From UBA7374 sp965660635 (GTDB taxonomy: Bacteria; Verrucomicrobiota; Verrucomicrobiia; Opitutales; Coraliomargaritaceae): a stretch of 9,108 nucleotides of DNA. The notes under the pieces are model-generated. The model had not been told where the DNA came from. It ran no database searches and worked only from the letters and a program-made list of their open reading frames with translations. The stretch lies in the NCBI GenBank assembly GCA_965660635.1, contig CBFIAS010000053.1:1-9108 (forward strand). The letters are read 5' to 3'. The translations under genes and the position numbers were made by a program. Positions 6,090 through 9,108 of the stretch are shown here, one piece after another. The first letter of the stretch is position 1. Every line of letters begins with the position of its first letter.

Positions 6090-6119
6090 ATGATGTCCAC
6101 TGTCGTTTTGCTCCGTCAA
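6090..6119 (-). promoter_or_regulatory. Possible sigma-70-type promoter of the HU gene
   Basis: On the minus strand TTGACG (6114-6119, 5/6 to -35 consensus) is followed after 18 nt by CATCAT (6090-6095, 4/6 to -10). It sits about 50 nt before the HU start, which is sensible placement. The -10 match is mediocre, so this is tentative. Confidence 0.3.
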
Positions 6120-6147
6120 CAGAAAATCAGCTTCCAGACCCGATAAA

Positions 6148-6180
6148 TTTGCACTTTTCAGGTCCTGACCCCTTGTTTTT
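6148..6180. repeat. REP-like element containing TCAGGTCCTGA palindrome
   Basis: Between ygfZ and the HU gene lies TTTGCACTTTTCAGG followed by TCCTGACCCCTTG. It holds the inverted repeat TCAGG/CCTGA flanked by A- and T-rich and CCCC blocks. It resembles repeated extragenic palindromes I associate with REP-associated (RAYT) transposases in several phyla. Only one copy is in the window and no transposase is present, so the identification is inference. Confidence 0.3.
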
Positions 6181-6216
6181 CCGTTATTCAACGGATTTGC
6201 GGGCCATGGCCGGGCT

Positions 6217-7146
6217 TTATTCCGCTGTAAATGCGGAAGGCAGGCGACCAGCCAACGACACGGTCTCTTCGTGCAGTCGCAGTGAAACGCCTGCCTCTAC
6301 TGCTGACAGCTTGAGCATGGCCACTCCTTGCCAGCCTTCGCCTCTGGCACAAGCAGAACGCAGCCAGCCGGCAACGCCGCCCGCCTCGTTGTGGATTTCC
6401 GCAGGCAAGGCCGGTATCGGGCCGGAGCCGTGCAACACATGCAGGCCGCGCCGGGGACGCCCGACGTTGTGCATCCGCGCGACCACCTCCTGCCCGAGAA
6501 AGCATCCCTTGTTCAGGCTGACTGCATCGCCGGTCAGGTCCGTCTCCCCCGGAAGGTCCTCCGGCCCGAGTTCCGCAGGTATAGCGGGCACTCCAGCCTC
6601 CATCCGTTCCAGTTGTATCCAATCTTCGGATACAAAAGCCGCGCCCGCTTTCTCCATCTGCTCCCGTGCCAGGGCAAAACCACCCTCCCCTTCAAAAAGC
6701 AGTTCATAACCAGGCTTCGAGGAACGCCTCCCCGGGAAGACCACCACCCCTTCCCCTCTGCAGAAACTACCGGCCGCGGGCACCTCCAGACCAAGCCCGC
6801 GCAAGGCTCCCGTGGCCCCGGCGCCAACAAGTGACAAGCCGGACAAGTCCGCTCCCGGACGGATTTCCACGTCGTCGGCCACGATATGTCGTTGCATGTG
6901 CGCTGTGATGTCTCCGGCCAGACAGTGCTCGCTGACGATGCGGAACGACTCCGCTCCGGTCTGCAGCACCCACCCGTCCGACTGGACTTTGCCTTTCGCA
7001 CTGAGCCAAAGGCCATAGGTGCAGGCTCCCGCGCCGAAGGGCCGCAGGTCGTTGCTGAACTGGCTCTGGAGAAAATCCGCCGCGTCCTCGCCCTCTGCTG
7101 TGAGGTGCGCCGCGGGCCGGTAAGCGTAGGCCATCAAATCATCCAT
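6217..7146 (-). CDS. ygfZ: YgfZ/GcvT-like folate-binding protein
   Basis: Member of the YgfZ family, paralogues of the glycine-cleavage T protein that bind tetrahydrofolate and help maintain certain iron-sulfur enzymes such as the tRNA methylthiotransferase MiaB. The 309-residue product is normal length. The diagnostic signature K-G-C-[FY]-x-G-Q-E is present as KGCFLGQE (213-220), followed by VVARMHNVGRPRR (221-233). The N-terminal FLQSQFSNDLRP (25-36) and the GLWLSAKGKVQSD segment (45-57) are also typical. The ATG at 7146 is used here; a second ATG four codons on (MAYAY) is a possible start because neither has a good ribosome binding site. It is divergent from the DAHP synthase gene across a 104-nt gap that should hold both promoters. 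Soluble and cytosolic, with no signal peptide. Confidence 0.9.
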   Translation of the reverse strand: MDDLMAYAYRPAAHLTAEGEDAADFLQSQFSNDLRPFGAGACTYGLWLSAKGKVQSDGWVLQTGAESFRIVSEHCLAGDITAHMQRHIVADDVEIRPGADLSGLSLVGAGATGALRGLGLEVPAAGSFCRGEGVVVFPGRRSSKPGYELLFEGEGGFALAREQMEKAGAAFVSEDWIQLERMEAGVPAIPAELGPEDLPGETDLTGDAVSLNKGCFLGQEVVARMHNVGRPRRGLHVLHGSGPIPALPAEIHNEAGGVAGWLRSACARGEGWQGVAMLKLSAVEAGVSLRLHEETVSLAGRLPSAFTAE

Positions 7147-7250
7147 CAGGCTAGTTCAGGACAAACTGCCCGCTTTTTCAAGCGAGAGAGAGTACTCTGC
7201 GAAACTTCTTTCTTGTTCCCCGCTGTTGCCTCCACTACATCTGCCCGCCT

Positions 7251-8303
<1,053 letters not shown>

Positions 8304-8364
8304 CGGATCAAGGACTCCCGCATCTGCGCTTGCCATTTCCTGGCTTTCTGGCAGATTGGTATGT

Positions 8365-8403
8365 GTTCTTTGAAAGAACCCAAACCTACACAACGGGTTC
8401 TTT
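8365..8403 (+). terminator. Likely terminator or attenuator-like inverted repeat after DAHP synthase
   Basis: AAAGAACCC (8373-8381) and GGGTTCTTT (8395-8403) are perfect 9-bp arms around a 13-nt loop. A T-rich stretch (CCGGCTTTTCTCTC) follows rather than a clean T run. GTTCTTT at 8365-8371 is complementary to the same middle segment, giving two alternative pairings. Position 70-100 nt after the aroG stop suits a terminator. Confidence 0.45.
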
Positions 8404-8416
8404 CCGGCTTTTCTCT

Positions 8417-8458
8417 CTCGATGTGTTCGACCTTCGATGTTCATTCTTCGACGTTCAA
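8417..8458. repeat. Heptanucleotide array (TTCGACG-like) before ssrA
   Basis: TTCGA/TTCAT/TTCAA cores begin at 8426, 8433, 8440, 8447 and 8454, exactly 7 nt apart; a partial unit (CTCGATG) starts at 8417. It is the same unit family as the second half of the array at 3605-3667. It ends 9 nt before the tmRNA gene, so it occupies the place where the ssrA promoter should be. Confidence 0.85.
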
Positions 8459-8467
8459 CCTTTTCCA

Positions 8468-8815
<348 letters not shown>

Positions 8816-8859
8816 TGCCTGTTTTGCCACCCTCTGACCAGACGTGCCAAAACAAGACT

Positions 8860-8894
8860 AAAACCCTGAAGATCAATCGCTTCAGGGTTTTCTT
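8860..8894 (+). terminator. Rho-independent terminator after tmRNA
   Basis: Perfect 12-bp arms AAAACCCTGAAG (8860-8871) and CTTCAGGGTTTT (8880-8891) enclose an 8-nt loop, followed by CTTTT. The arms are A- and T-tailed on both sides, so it could also stop transcription coming from the right. A second, imperfect 10-nt inverted repeat (8821-8830 with 8844-8853, one mismatch) lies between the CCA end and this terminator and may help 3' processing. Confidence 0.9.
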
Positions 8895-9012
8895 TTGCAC
8901 AATTCTCAATGACAGCCTGCGACAGCATTTGCCCCTAAAAGTCTGGTTCGGGTGTCAATATAGGTGTCAAATTTGAACCTATCTCAAGAATACCGAGATA
9001 GCACAAATACCA
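8895..9012. other. Gene-free stretch downstream of the tmRNA
   Basis: No gene is recognisable. GTGTCAA occurs twice (8952-8958 and 8964-8970), and a 7-bp inverted repeat lies at 8979-9001. The position next to a tmRNA 3' end is a common integration target for mobile elements, but I see no second copy of the tmRNA end and no integrase here. Confidence 0.4.
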
Positions 9013-9108
9013 CTACATAGAAGCCTTGCCTCGCGCTCTGGCTTGCTGGCGAGCCTGCAACACTCCGCGAATTTGCGAATACAACTGAGCTAATTGATTT
9101 TCCCTGTC
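9013..9108 (-). CDS. Possible C-terminal end of an unidentified protein (partial)
   Basis: A minus-strand frame enters from the right edge and stays open for 31 codons to a TAG (9013-9015). It ends QLAQLYSQIRGVLQARQQ then ARARGKASM, a Gln/Arg/Ala-rich, helix-like tail. An open frame this short can occur by chance, so support is weak. A small inverted repeat (CTATCTC/GAGATAG, 8979-8985 and 8995-9001) follows its stop. No family is recognisable. Confidence 0.3.
   Translation of the reverse strand, partial: DRENQLAQLYSQIRGVLQARQQARARGKASM

Noticed and set aside
6042..6191. 50-residue N-terminal extension of HU
   Set aside because: No HU protein has such an extension, and a plausible promoter falls inside it.

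Overview
The window looks like a chromosomal segment from a free-living, moderately GC-rich bacterium, most plausibly a Verrucomicrobiota member (Opitutia-like). This is an inference. It rests on intergenic space packed with degenerate 6-, 7-, 8- and 10-nt period repeats, start codons that mostly lack a clear Shine-Dalgarno sequence, and a remnant resembling the integron-type integrases I associate with that phylum. No rRNA or ribosomal protein is present to settle taxonomy.

Layout, left to right. Positions 1-401 hold a hexanucleotide array and a gene-free leader. Positions 402-3485 hold a compact plus-strand cluster of four genes: leuC and leuD (the two subunits of isopropylmalate isomerase, leucine biosynthesis), then an ExbB/TolQ-type and an ExbD/TolR-type protein (inner-membrane proton-driven energy transducer). 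Positions 3486-3783 are repeat-rich. Positions 3784-4956 encode a stand-alone AAA_14/DUF4143 ATPase whose base composition differs from its neighbours. Positions 4957-5700 contain a probable integron-type integrase remnant and several repeat arrays. On the minus strand follow an HU-type DNA-binding protein with a strong terminator (5703-6041) and a YgfZ/GcvT-like Fe-S cluster maintenance protein (6217-7146). Divergent from ygfZ is a class I DAHP synthase (7251-8303), the entry enzyme of the shikimate pathway. Next come a complete tmRNA gene (ssrA, 8468-8813) with a terminator, and possibly the 3' end of another minus-strand gene entering from the right edge.

Most genes are core housekeeping: leucine and aromatic amino acid biosynthesis, nucleoid structure, Fe-S/folate metabolism, ribosome rescue and membrane energisation. 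The accessory part is roughly 3486-5700. There the ATPase lies between inverted copies of an intergenic repeat, with a decayed recombinase fragment next to it. I did not find a convincing new defence, CRISPR or biosynthetic system. The most unusual material is the intergenic repeat population: at least nine short-period arrays in four period classes, some in inverted pairs and one forming a 42-bp near-palindrome.
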